Program-made: the position numbers and the translations under genes
The notes under the pieces: model-generated
Told to the model about the DNA's origin: nothing
Databases searched by the model: none
The model's input: the letters and a program-made list of their open reading frames with translations, nothing else
IMG/VR virus record: IMGVR_UViG_3300031629_000056
Span: 1-27,677 of that record
DNA length: 27,677 bases
Strand: one strand, 5' to 3'
From: a virus
Shown here: piece by piece, positions 14,083-22,312 of the stretch
How the letters are laid out: each line of letters begins with the position of its first letter
Numbering within the stretch: position 1 is the stretch's first letter

Positions 14083-14825
14083 AGCCACAGCTACTCATAG
14101 ATGCGGACATCGTAGCGTTCCGCTGTGCCGCTAGAGCTGAGACATTGACAGCTTTTGGGAAGACAGTGGGTCCACTAGAGGACTGCTTGGCTGACATCGA
14201 CCAGATGATTGATGGCTACCTAAAGCGCCTCAAGGCCTCTAGGCCCATCATGGCCCTGTCGTGTCGAGAAGCCAACTTCCGTGAGGCCGTGCTGCCAACG
14301 TACAAGCACAGCCGAAGCAAGTCTGTGGACTCAAGGCCCACCTATCTCACAGAAGCTAAGGCTCACCTTCGGGACCAGTATGAGAGCGTACTGCGCTACT
14401 CGCTAGAGGGTGACGATGTGTTAGGCATCTTGCAGACGGACAGCACCATCATAGTCTCAGAGGACAAGGATCTCCGCACAGTCCCCGGCAAGCTATACAA
14501 CCCACGCAGAGACGAGGTTGGTGTTATAGACATCACCCCGCTAGAGGCTAACCAGTTCCTCATGTGGCAGACGATCTGTGGCGATAGCACGGATGGTTAC
14601 AAAGGGGCTTTGGGTGTTGGTAAGCGTAGCCCCTACGCAGAGGCGGTGCTCGCAGCAGATGCTGATGAGCTTTGGGACATCGTAACTGATGCCTACGCCA
14701 GCGTTGACATGACTGAAGACGAAGCAATCGTCCAAGCTCGCTGCGCCAAGATACTCACAAGTGAATTTTATGACGAGAAAACAGGAGTTAGATTATGGAC
14801 ACCAAGCGACCTAGAAGAAGCTTAA
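14079..14825 (+). CDS. gp6-like 5'-3' exonuclease (FEN family)
   Basis: This 248-residue protein would remove RNA primers and help degrade host DNA, as T7 gp6 does (about 300 residues). Metal-binding acidic residues appear in the family order: LLIDADIVAF (residues 5-14), SLEGDDVLG (about 107-115), VSEDKDLRTV (about 125-134) and CGDSTDGYKGALGVGKRS (about 167-184). The last stretch is the helix-hairpin-helix-type DNA-binding element of flap nucleases. It follows the polymerase with only short genes between, matching the T7 gene order 5 to 6. The reading frame overlaps the next gene by 31 bp. Confidence 0.9.
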   Translation: MKPQLLIDADIVAFRCAARAETLTAFGKTVGPLEDCLADIDQMIDGYLKRLKASRPIMALSCREANFREAVLPTYKHSRSKSVDSRPTYLTEAKAHLRDQYESVLRYSLEGDDVLGILQTDSTIIVSEDKDLRTVPGKLYNPRRDEVGVIDITPLEANQFLMWQTICGDSTDGYKGALGVGKRSPYAEAVLAADADELWDIVTDAYASVDMTEDEAIVQARCAKILTSEFYDEKTGVRLWTPSDLEEA

Positions 14826-15340
14826 ACGACCCAACGCCAGACGAATGGACAGCAGCATCACGCACTCACCCGGTTGGAAGCCGAGAGTGGTATCAAGAAA
14901 AGGAAGAGGAGGAATACCCAAGCTACTTCAAGGGTCGATCATCAGCCTCTTATGTTCCTGAAGATTACGTGGCCCCTAGTGCGTCTGAAGGTAACCCGAA
15001 GGCCCGTGTTGGGGCCCTGAAGGTCCCTATGCACTTAGTGCCACCTGTAGCTACTGTCCACCTCGCTATGGCTCTCAAAGATGGCGCTAAGAAATATGGG
15101 GCATTCAACTACAGATCGGGGAAAATCAATGTCAGCACTTACATCGGCGCTATCCATCGTCACCTCGCAGCTTACCAAGATGGTGAAGACTTTGCTGCTG
15201 ATAGCGGCGTTCACCACATTGCTTCTGTCTTGGCTGGGGGTGCTATTTTGTTGGACTGTCTTTCAATGGGTAACCTGGTTGACGATAGACCAGTACCAAG
15301 CAATGCGGCCAAGCTCATCGAAGAATGGAGAGACAAATGA
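14795..15340 (+). CDS. dATP/dGTP diphosphohydrolase-like (DUF5664) protein
   Basis: This 181-residue protein carries the pattern of the phage dATP/dGTP diphosphohydrolase N-terminal-like family. That pattern is KVPMHLVPPVATVHLAMALK, then DGAKKYGAFNYR, then YIGAIHRHLAAYQDGEDFA, then GVHHIASVLAGGAILLDC. The His and Asp/Glu pairs are candidate metal and phosphate ligands. The N-terminal 55 residues are acidic and low in structure. Relatives would hydrolyse purine dNTPs; in some phages such enzymes accompany 2-aminoadenine DNA, but no PurZ-like gene is in this window. It overlaps the exonuclease gene by 31 bp and ends in ATGA with the next gene. Confidence 0.75.
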   Translation: MDTKRPRRSLNDPTPDEWTAASRTHPVGSREWYQEKEEEEYPSYFKGRSSASYVPEDYVAPSASEGNPKARVGALKVPMHLVPPVATVHLAMALKDGAKKYGAFNYRSGKINVSTYIGAIHRHLAAYQDGEDFAADSGVHHIASVLAGGAILLDCLSMGNLVDDRPVPSNAAKLIEEWRDK

Positions 15341-15459
15341 CTGACTTCATATTAACAGGCGTGTTCGTGGCTGTTGGAATCTGGCTAACTTTCGTTGTGC
15401 TTGCCGTCGGGTTTATGGGCATAAGCGCGGCTATCAAATGGATAAGCGATAATGCTTGA
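15337..15459 (+). CDS. 40-residue single-span membrane protein
   Basis: This short gene starts in an ATGA overlap with the preceding stop and ends overlapping the next start. The product has one clear transmembrane stretch, ILTGVFVAVGIWLTFVVLAV, continued by GFMGISAAI, then a short tail KWISDNA. Size and topology would suit a small holin or other membrane effector of T7-like phages, but holins are too varied for this to be firm. No endolysin lies beside it. Confidence 0.65.
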   Translation: MTDFILTGVFVAVGIWLTFVVLAVGFMGISAAIKWISDNA

Positions 15460-15700
15460 TGCCCCAGACTTGTCAATATCACCACTGATGTGGATCAGAA
15501 TGACGGAGGGGCTTGGTGCAATCCATTCACAAACCATAATGGCAATAATCCCTGACGTGAAAGCACCAAAGAAGCGGAGCCTAATCATATCCAGCGCGTT
15601 CCCAGAAGGCATCACTGTTGAAGGTGACGCTGAGTCACTGTTGATGTCTTGGTGGTTGGAGGTTGGGGATACTCCGGAACTCGATGAGGAGAGTGAGTAA
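15452..15700 (+). CDS. Last gene of the replication arm, hypothetical
   Basis: This is an 82-residue protein that I do not recognise. The start lies inside the end of the membrane-protein gene (ATGCTTGA overlap). The product contains a hydrophobic but not membrane-like middle (SQTIMAIIPDVKAPKKRSLI) and an acidic C-terminus (DTPELDEESE). The bidirectional terminator begins 8 bp after its stop, which marks it as the end of the rightward transcript. Confidence 0.65.
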   Translation: MLDAPDLSISPLMWIRMTEGLGAIHSQTIMAIIPDVKAPKKRSLIISSAFPEGITVEGDAESLLMSWWLEVGDTPELDEESE

Positions 15701-15708
15701 GACTAAAG

Positions 15709-15765
15709 AAAAAAACAGATCAACCTTTGGCTTGATAAAAGCCTTAGAGTTGATCTGTTTTTTTT
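15709..15765. terminator. Bidirectional terminator between convergent arms
   Basis: AAAAAACAGATCAAC at about 15710-15724 pairs perfectly with GTTGATCTGTTTTTT at 15749-15763. An inner hairpin GGCTT/AAGCC (15729-15733 with 15739-15743) stacks in the loop. The A-run and the T-run provide the U-tract for each direction. It sits exactly between the rightward replication operon and the leftward virion operon. Confidence 0.92.
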
Positions 15766-15773
15766 GTTAAAGA

Positions 15774-15803
15774 GGAGCTAACCGACCGAGGAATCGGCGC
15801 TCC
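15774..15803. terminator. Second hairpin at the end of the virion operon
   Basis: GGAGC (15774-15778) pairs with GCTCC (15799-15803), and CCGA (15782-15785) with TCGG (15794-15797) inside it. It lies 8 bp after the last virion gene stop, read leftwards, and just before the main terminator. There is no strong U-run of its own. It may protect the mRNA 3' end or assist termination. Confidence 0.5.
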
Positions 15804-15810
15804 AAACTGG

Positions 15811-18060
15811 TTATCTTGCGTTGAGCTTCTGGGCCCTCTGTGCTCTATCAGCAGCCTCATCGTCAGGAGAGGCAGCTACCCTAGCTGTGCCTCTTGTGGC
15901 AGAAGATAAACCCAATATGATAGCGTCAAGATAGTTCCTGTCACGCTTCGCATCTATACCGTCAAGCCTGTCAGCAATCTGCTGCCTAAGCTCAAGTCTG
16001 GCTGTCTTCACAGAGCTAGGTGGTAAGCTGCCATCGTTCAGGGCTTTAGCGGCTACGTCAAAAGCGTGTGTTTTTGACTGTCCTTTAAGTATCCGCATAG
16101 CTGGCGCGAGCATCTGTAGAGGTACTCCTAGATAGCCTGCAACACCCAGCCCAGCTATCTGCTGTGCTCCGCTGATAGAAGCAGCAGAGTTTGAGTTGTT
16201 AAGCTTAGCGCCTCCCTCTGGTTTCTGGTTACGCAAGTCCCACGCTCTCACAGCGCGTTCCATTTCTTCTGCTCCTTCTTCTCCCCAAAGCGCCCTCCGC
16301 ATCTTAGGGTCAAGCTCCTCCATAGCAGTCTTGTAAGCCTTGTGGCTGAACTCGTTAGGGTTTGCTCTAAGAGCCTTTGCGGTTAGCTCCATACGCTTAG
16401 AGTCAACCACCTTGTCCCACATAGGTTGCAGCTCAGGGATAGCTTCTATGTCTTTCTTGAGCTTTAATACATTATCCGCATTGCCTTTTTTGATTATGCT
16501 TTTGATGCTATCTATGGGGTTCCTAAATAAAGACTCACCATCTTTGCTGGTTCTTGTTAGCCTACCTAAGTCTGTTTCTTTGTCATCCCACTTGCGGTGT
16601 ACATCCCTAGCTTTTGTCCTCGCCTCCTTACCTAAGCGTCTTGGGTCGTTAGGGGCTAAGTTTATTTGATTGCCAAAGCCATCATCTATAACAAAGTCAT
16701 CGAGAGCATTCTTAACTCCTTTGGCAGCTCTGTTGGATGGGTCATCAGCAGCTTTGTAGATTGAATTAATCTCTTGGATAATCTCCTCTACTTTGTCTAC
16801 AGACAGGGGCTTGCTTTGAGCGCCACCCTTCTTGCTAAGAGTTATTCCATACTTGTCCATGATCTCTTCTATGTCTTTCTTAACGCCCTTCTGTCCCTGC
16901 TTTATTTTACCTATCTCAGTTTTTACCTTTGATCGGAAACCGTTAGTGTCCACTTTAGTGGTGCCACCATGAGACTTCCTCCACGCATCATAAGCATCAT
17001 CTACAGCCTTCTCCTCTCTGGCCCTAACATCCCTCATGCCTTGGACTAACTCATCTGAGCCACTCATAATGCCATTGGATGCTACGTCTGGAGTGTCCCT
17101 GTCATACTTATATCCTTCGCCGTTGAGCTTGTTGGCTCTAGCCTCTACAGCTTCTTGTTGGTACTTCCTAGAGGCTAAGTAGTCAGCATTGCCTGTGGTT
17201 TGTAATGCCTCTCTTTCTCTCAGTGCCAAGGTGTTACGCTCTGAGTCTGCTGCATCCAGTTTGTAGCCGCCGTCTTCTAAAGCCCGAACCTTCCTAGCTT
17301 GGCCCTCTGCTGTTAAGCCTATGGGATTAGCACCATCTTCTGCGGTCACAGGAGGACTGTCGTGGGCCATCATGGATACTTCGTTGTCTATCTTGTTGCT
17401 TCTCAGTTTGTGTGAAGCATACCCAAGGGCCTTGTCTGCTACACCAGCGGTTAAAGCGCCTATTGCTGCTGCTGGGGCTCTCTCTCCCAAATCTCCGCGC
17501 GTGGCTACAAACTCAGTAAGGCCACCTTCAACCATAGATAGAGTTCCTGTCCGTCCCGCCAAAGAGCCAACTTGAGCTGCACGAGCTACACCCATTCCCG
17601 GTATTAAGGAAGGGAGTACCTCGCCAGCTATCTCACCAGCAGTTGACCAACCGGAATCTCCAAAGCCTTTCTCATACAAAGCCCTCTCTTCGTCAGCCTT
17701 GCGGTTAAAACGATCTAAGCTATCCTCTTGCTCTTGAGTCCTGCCTCCACCGTCTATCTCCCCCGCTTTTCCTCCTCCCTGTGTACGCATATAAAGGTCT
17801 TTTGCGCCTTCACCGATGTTAGTAAGACCACGGCCCATACCAACAGCAAACTCATTAAACTTACCATCACCAAACAAGGGATCGCTCGTTACCGATCCAA
17901 ATAGTTCTTGATCCTCAGCGTTTAGGCCCCACTCGTTTGGCTTCTCTGCTTCTTTCTGCATTTCCACAGCGCGTCTAGTTAACTTACGCGCCATCTCCAT
18001 ATTGCCCTCAGCAGCGGCTTGCTTAATGCCGGTGTTAAGCTGCTCTATTGTCCATTTCAT
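15811..18060 (-). CDS. Large internal virion / DNA-ejection protein
   Basis: This 749-residue protein is the last gene of the virion operon. The N-terminus (IEQLNTGIKQAAAEGNMEMA) is a helical motif often seen at the start of large ejection proteins. Residues about 140-225 contain hydrophobic Gly/Ala-rich stretches (GEIAGEVLPSLIPGMGVARA and APAAAIGALTAGVADKAL) that could insert in membranes. The long middle is charged and helical. By position it corresponds to T7 gp15/gp16, which form the channel that carries DNA across the cell envelope, but it is shorter than gp16. I see no convincing transglycosylase motif. Function rests on position and composition. Confidence 0.65.
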   Translation of the reverse strand: MKWTIEQLNTGIKQAAAEGNMEMARKLTRRAVEMQKEAEKPNEWGLNAEDQELFGSVTSDPLFGDGKFNEFAVGMGRGLTNIGEGAKDLYMRTQGGGKAGEIDGGGRTQEQEDSLDRFNRKADEERALYEKGFGDSGWSTAGEIAGEVLPSLIPGMGVARAAQVGSLAGRTGTLSMVEGGLTEFVATRGDLGERAPAAAIGALTAGVADKALGYASHKLRSNKIDNEVSMMAHDSPPVTAEDGANPIGLTAEGQARKVRALEDGGYKLDAADSERNTLALREREALQTTGNADYLASRKYQQEAVEARANKLNGEGYKYDRDTPDVASNGIMSGSDELVQGMRDVRAREEKAVDDAYDAWRKSHGGTTKVDTNGFRSKVKTEIGKIKQGQKGVKKDIEEIMDKYGITLSKKGGAQSKPLSVDKVEEIIQEINSIYKAADDPSNRAAKGVKNALDDFVIDDGFGNQINLAPNDPRRLGKEARTKARDVHRKWDDKETDLGRLTRTSKDGESLFRNPIDSIKSIIKKGNADNVLKLKKDIEAIPELQPMWDKVVDSKRMELTAKALRANPNEFSHKAYKTAMEELDPKMRRALWGEEGAEEMERAVRAWDLRNQKPEGGAKLNNSNSAASISGAQQIAGLGVAGYLGVPLQMLAPAMRILKGQSKTHAFDVAAKALNDGSLPPSSVKTARLELRQQIADRLDGIDAKRDRNYLDAIILGLSSATRGTARVAASPDDEAADRAQRAQKLNAR

Positions 18061-18076
18061 ATATCAATTCCTATTG

Positions 18077-19294
18077 TTACAGCCCCAGCGACTTCAGATA
18101 TTCGTCTTCTTCTTCAACAGAAACTCCAGGATTCCCAGCGAGTGAGCTACCATCTCTTGCCTTCCTTCCGCCTACTCCAGCACTAGATTGAGTCGTATCA
18201 CCCGCTGCCGAAATAGACTTAGAAGATTCTAGGAATCCATCCTCTACAGCGTTCGCATACTGCTGCTGAGTAATGTTGCCTAGATCGAGTTGTTCCTTGA
18301 GACCACCGAGAACGTGAATCATGTTATCAAGACCGGCCATCTTAGCTTTAACTGTGTTGGTAGAGTCCCCCGCTTCGGGAACGTACAACTGCCTGTATCG
18401 TTCAACTTCTGGCTCTGGCGCTGCTGCACCAGTTGCTAGACGAAGTAATGTCTCAGAGGCATCAATGGCCTCACGTTGGAACTCTTGTCCTGGACCGGAT
18501 GCTGCGAAGTTAGTCCAGCCTCCAGCCGTTAGCTGGTCTATGTAACCCTGCCATCCTGTTGGGTTATAACCAGGTTTCCCATCTTCTCCAGGAGACATTA
18601 GCTTCTTCATGTTGCCAACAGCGTTTATCAGCTTGAGAGAGTCGTCCTGTCGAGCTTGGTCTGGGGCACTCATTTTACCTTTGAAGTTTCCATCACTAGA
18701 ACGCTTAGTACCGCCAAGTTGCTGCGCTACGTTTTGCATTGCTGGGTCAACTTTATAATATGCAGGGTCTATATCATTCTGGGTTTCTCCGTTGATAACG
18801 TCACTTGCGTTCTGACCTTCGGGTACAGGTATGGCGCCTGGTGGAAGGTCGGATGGCTTACCATTTTGAACGGGAAGCACATAAGTTATACCGGAATCAG
18901 TTACATACTGAGCGTACATCAGGCCATCGCTGCCCTCTTTGAGGGTTGTTCCTATACGGTTGTGGGCTGGCTTCACTTCAGACACCTCATCGACTAAATT
19001 CCTGTCAGCTATACCAGCAGAAAAAACCTGCCTGCGATCATACTCAGCGTTAGCAGCGCCAGTCACTACGAGATGGTCTTGGATGCCTTGGAGTCTAGCA
19101 TCATCGGCGTCCTTAAGACCTTGGAGTCTAGCTCCGTCAGCGGATTCTCTGGCCTCTTCAACGTCTGCTAGCTTATTCGCACGGGCCTCTGCGAGACGTT
19201 CAGATACAATCTTTTCCTTTGCGATGATGCCGAAGTAGTTCCCAGCGCCTTCTGCTGCGGTTCCCAAAGCCCCTATTGCTGCCCAGTTGCTCAT
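18077..19294 (-). CDS. Putative internal virion protein
   Basis: This 405-residue protein starts MSNWAAIGALGTAAEGAGNY, followed by a long Glu/Ala/Arg helix (residues about 28-80) containing near repeats of ADGARLQGLKD and DDARLQGIQD. The rest is polar with no catalytic motif that I recognise. Such N-terminal small-residue helices plus coiled coil are typical of podovirus ejection proteins. It overlaps the upstream gene by ATGA and is followed 16 bp later by the largest virion gene. Assignment is by position and composition only. Confidence 0.6.
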   Translation of the reverse strand: MSNWAAIGALGTAAEGAGNYFGIIAKEKIVSERLAEARANKLADVEEARESADGARLQGLKDADDARLQGIQDHLVVTGAANAEYDRRQVFSAGIADRNLVDEVSEVKPAHNRIGTTLKEGSDGLMYAQYVTDSGITYVLPVQNGKPSDLPPGAIPVPEGQNASDVINGETQNDIDPAYYKVDPAMQNVAQQLGGTKRSSDGNFKGKMSAPDQARQDDSLKLINAVGNMKKLMSPGEDGKPGYNPTGWQGYIDQLTAGGWTNFAASGPGQEFQREAIDASETLLRLATGAAAPEPEVERYRQLYVPEAGDSTNTVKAKMAGLDNMIHVLGGLKEQLDLGNITQQQYANAVEDGFLESSKSISAAGDTTQSSAGVGGRKARDGSSLAGNPGVSVEEEDEYLKSLGL

Positions 19295-19989
19295 ACCATT
19301 CTCTCCGCTTGTCCTGCTTGTTGCACCTGCTCACCCATATTTGTAATGATTGGTTGGGCTGCTCCTCGGTCACCTTCAGCGACGTTCATATCTGGACGTG
19401 CCTGTTCTCCACCCTTCTGAAGCTGTAGGGGCGCTGCGCCTTCTTGGTAAGCCTGCAAGTCCCCATCTACCGCTTCTGGGTTCTGGTCCATCCACGTGTT
19501 TATTCCTATAGAGAGAGCCTCGGCCATTTGGTCATCGTTGAACTTAATCGTTGGGTCCGCAGACTCCGCAAGTTCAACGAGTTGCTCTACTGCTGCTTCT
19601 CCTAGTGAGAACAAAGCGTCCTCCGAAAGATCAGGGTTCTCACCCCAAACTTCGTCGGTGAGAGCTGCTGCCATTGAACCCACGCCTTTCACTGGGTCAC
19701 CGTTGGCTTGTATGGCCTTGATTATCTTGGGGTTGGCTGGGCCAAACACCCTCTCAGCTAGGCTACGCTCGGCTCTGGTGAACGCTTCTTGTTCTGTAGG
19801 GTCTGCCATCTCTTCTGCCATGTCTCGGTCTTCACCTTCGACTACGGCTTGGCCGTATGCAGCTCTACCTTCTTGTTCTAAAGCTACAGCGTTGGGTCTG
19901 GAGTTCTCCACCCTTTCAGCAACGCGCTGCTCAGACTGAACAGCCTGCTGTGCGCCGTTCTGCTCGGCTATCTTCTGTAGTAAGCTCAT
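19291..19989 (-). CDS. Acidic putative internal virion protein
   Basis: This 232-residue protein is rich in Glu, Gln and Ala, with a helical N-terminus (SLLQKIAEQNGAQQAVQSEQ) and a disordered, Gln/Gly-rich C-terminus. It has no membrane segment and no enzyme motif. It lies between a membrane-active-looking protein and a coiled-coil virion protein, in a block equivalent to T7 genes 14-16. A component of the ejected protein set is the best guess; I do not recognise a family. Confidence 0.55.
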   Translation of the reverse strand: MSLLQKIAEQNGAQQAVQSEQRVAERVENSRPNAVALEQEGRAAYGQAVVEGEDRDMAEEMADPTEQEAFTRAERSLAERVFGPANPKIIKAIQANGDPVKGVGSMAAALTDEVWGENPDLSEDALFSLGEAAVEQLVELAESADPTIKFNDDQMAEALSIGINTWMDQNPEAVDGDLQAYQEGAAPLQLQKGGEQARPDMNVAEGDRGAAQPIITNMGEQVQQAGQAERMV

Positions 19990-19992
19990 GGT

Positions 19993-20682
19993 TTACGCCT
20001 GTGCATATTGGTTGGTGGAACTGTCGTAGTAGTCTTTGCGCTGCTTCTTGCCGTTCAGCTCTACGTTCGCTACTTTGCTTATTGCAGACTCTTTCCGATT
20101 AGAAAGAGAACCTGCGTCCAGCTCGGCCTCACCAGCACTTGAGCTAACTCCACCAATATCGGCAGGAGTCCAATCTCCACGGCCTTCCATCTGGAGCTTG
20201 AATGATCCATTCTCATCCAGCGTCTTGAGTCGCTTGTCTTCTGCTTCTTCTTCTTCCTTGGACTTGGCATACCCAGAAAGAACCTGTCCGCCTGTAGTTA
20301 GGACGGAAGAGGTTAGAGTGGGGTTGGCAGCGGCGTATGCGCCTATGGCTTTAGCACCTGCGGCTATTGAACCAATGACTCCTGTGCCAGCAGTGGCGGC
20401 AGCTCCTGCTGTGTTTGCAACCATCGTACTGCCAATGCCCGTCGCTAGGTTCGGGACGGCGGCTGTTGTTATCGGGGCTAACGCCCCAGCACCTCCCGCA
20501 GCAGCACCAGCAGAACTCATGGAGGCCAGTATCCCAGGGGCGGCCGTTATAGCGAAATAAGCTACAGCCGCTATCGCTACCGCTTTGAATAGCTTGCTAT
20601 TAACGATTTTCTTGGTAACCTGAACGACTTTCTTAAAGACTTTTTTCACGCCTTTGGAAATCTTCTTTAATACTCCACTCAT
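19993..20682 (-). CDS. Membrane-active putative ejection protein (gp14-like slot)
   Basis: This 229-residue protein has an N-terminal Lys-rich amphipathic stretch (LKKISKGVKKVFKKVVQVTK) followed by a hydrophobic segment (KAVAIAAVAYFAITAAPGIL). A long Ala/Gly-rich hydrophobic region runs to about residue 145 and a polar C-terminal third follows. This looks like a protein that binds and crosses a membrane, as expected of the first ejected proteins of T7-like virions (gp14 forms the outer-membrane pore). It starts on the stop of the GNAT gene (1-bp overlap). Confidence 0.6.
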   Translation of the reverse strand: MSGVLKKISKGVKKVFKKVVQVTKKIVNSKLFKAVAIAAVAYFAITAAPGILASMSSAGAAAGGAGALAPITTAAVPNLATGIGSTMVANTAGAAATAGTGVIGSIAAGAKAIGAYAAANPTLTSSVLTTGGQVLSGYAKSKEEEEAEDKRLKTLDENGSFKLQMEGRGDWTPADIGGVSSSAGEAELDAGSLSNRKESAISKVANVELNGKKQRKDYYDSSTNQYAQA

Positions 20683-21140
20683 TATTTCTTCCTCATGTAT
20701 GTGATGCCAATTCTTGCGTATCCGAGGCTGCGATAGATGGCATCAAGATACTGTGTGCTCGCTCCAATCTGACTAATCCCCAGTGTGCTACCAATAAGCG
20801 TTGGTATCCTGTCGCACCAATCGCTGTAAGCTGTGATTAACTCCTTGGCAGCGTCAGTGCCTCGCAGCACAGGGTCCACGTAGATCACTGTGTCACTCGC
20901 CACGAGTCCAGAAGCGAAAGCATGTGGAGCAACCTCTCCTATGATCAAACCTTTCGGAACGTCATCACAGAGGACCACAAGGCCCAACTGATGATCATCC
21001 CTAACCATGCTCCTGATGTATCTTCTGACACGCGGTATGGACATTGGGGCGCTCTCAGGACCCTCTGCGTAGGCTGCTTCACTTAGCTCAACCATGCTGT
21101 CGATGTGCTTATTCTTAGCGACTGCCAGTTCGTATTCCAT
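20682..21140 (-). CDS. GNAT-fold acetyltransferase-like protein (gp13-like slot)
   Basis: This 152-residue protein follows the GNAT secondary-structure plan: an N-terminal strand and helix (AVAKNKHIDSMVELSEAAYA), central strands LGLVVLCDDVPKGLIIGEV, a strand VIYVDPVLRGTDAAKELI in the acetyl-CoA-binding position, and a C-terminal SLGYARIGITYM. The usual R/Q-x-x-G-x-G/A loop appears as LRGTDA. T7 gp13, a small protein needed for virion maturation, has a comparable fold and lies at the same place between tail and ejection genes. It could therefore be structural rather than enzymatic. Confidence 0.7.
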   Translation of the reverse strand: MEYELAVAKNKHIDSMVELSEAAYAEGPESAPMSIPRVRRYIRSMVRDDHQLGLVVLCDDVPKGLIIGEVAPHAFASGLVASDTVIYVDPVLRGTDAAKELITAYSDWCDRIPTLIGSTLGISQIGASTQYLDAIYRSLGYARIGITYMRKK

Positions 21141-21148
21141 TCTTCAGC

Positions 21149-22312
21149 TCACAAGTTTGGGTTGTGGGTGTAAGGTCTAGTTCCAAAGTTGGGCTGACCA
21201 GGCAGTAGACCGTTCTTGCGATCGGCAAACCATTTCGCATCGTTTGCCTTCTTTGCTGTGGTTTTAGCGGGGGCTGAACCCTTAACCGTATTACCTGTAC
21301 CACCTCGTGTTGCGTTGATAGCATCAAGGGTGGTATCTCTTGCGTTGACTAATCGGTTGTATTGCTCTTGCTGTGTTGATCCAGAAGCTTCTTGGTTAAT
21401 GTTAGCAACGCCACGCTGGAACTCTGATCTAGCACCCGTGACTGCATCTTCTGTACGAGCCACACCGCCACGCTCAAAGGCTTGTGTGTCCCTTGCTTTA
21501 TCGGCTTCTATGGCGTTCTGAGATAAGTCTGCACGAGCCATTCGATCTAGGTGGGCAGTGTTCTCTTGAGCTTGCACTCTGAACCTGTCACCTTCAAGTT
21601 GCTTTTCAGCAATGTACTCCCTAGAGTTCGCTGAGAGTTGTGCTGCTCCCATTGTGGCGCTTGCTTGCATACTTGCAGCCGAAACCTGAGCAGCGGCTCC
21701 TATGTTAGCACTTGCGACTTGTGCGCTAGCTTGAATCCCAGCAGAGGTTATCCTAGATTCTGCATCAATTTTAGTGCCTACAAGACGTTGGTCATCGCTG
21801 TACTTAGATGCTGCGGATGATGAGTCATCAGAATACTTCTGAGCCTTTGCGCCTTCATCTGTGCCGTACTTGTTGACAGCCGCTTTAAGTGCTTCAGACT
21901 TACGCGCGTTGTAAGCTGCGGCGTCTGCTGTTGCCCACTCGCCGCTCTTGTCTAACACAGCGCCTATAGCGCCCTGTGATGCTATGCTGCTGTTAGTGAG
22001 TCCACGGGCCGCAGCGTTAGCTCTGCCTTTATTGGCTATCCGCTTCATAAGCGGTGATTCTAGGTCTGTGTAGTTCTCTAGCTGACCACGAACAGTGTCA
22101 GTGGATTCATTAACCGTGTACAGCTCAGTGCTGTCTACTGTTGGTGGCTTTGCTGTGGGCACATCATCGGCCATAAAAAATGGTCTTGGACCACTGCTTC
22201 CGGCTCTCCTACCATTGGTGCTAGCAAAGTCTGTCCCGTTGACGGCTGATCTGTCGGTCAAGACACCATCAGTTTGGTTTGGTAAAATTCTTGGATCAAA
22301 TGGTTCGCTCAT
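21149..22312 (-). CDS. Ala-rich coiled-coil virion protein
   Basis: This 387-residue protein has an early segment, VRGQLENYTDLESPLMKRIA followed by GLTNSSIASQGAIGAVLD, that resembles a motif recurring in podovirus structural proteins. The middle (about residues 180-225) is an Ala-rich run with hydrophobic spacing suited to a helix bundle (ASAQVASANIGAAAQVSAAS). The C-terminus is basic and Gly/Pro-rich. It follows the fibre gene by ATGA overlap and precedes the GNAT gene. A head or tail-interior protein is likely; no enzymatic motif is seen. Confidence 0.6.
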   Translation of the reverse strand: MSEPFDPRILPNQTDGVLTDRSAVNGTDFASTNGRRAGSSGPRPFFMADDVPTAKPPTVDSTELYTVNESTDTVRGQLENYTDLESPLMKRIANKGRANAAARGLTNSSIASQGAIGAVLDKSGEWATADAAAYNARKSEALKAAVNKYGTDEGAKAQKYSDDSSSAASKYSDDQRLVGTKIDAESRITSAGIQASAQVASANIGAAAQVSAASMQASATMGAAQLSANSREYIAEKQLEGDRFRVQAQENTAHLDRMARADLSQNAIEADKARDTQAFERGGVARTEDAVTGARSEFQRGVANINQEASGSTQQEQYNRLVNARDTTLDAINATRGGTGNTVKGSAPAKTTAKKANDAKWFADRKNGLLPGQPNFGTRPYTHNPNL

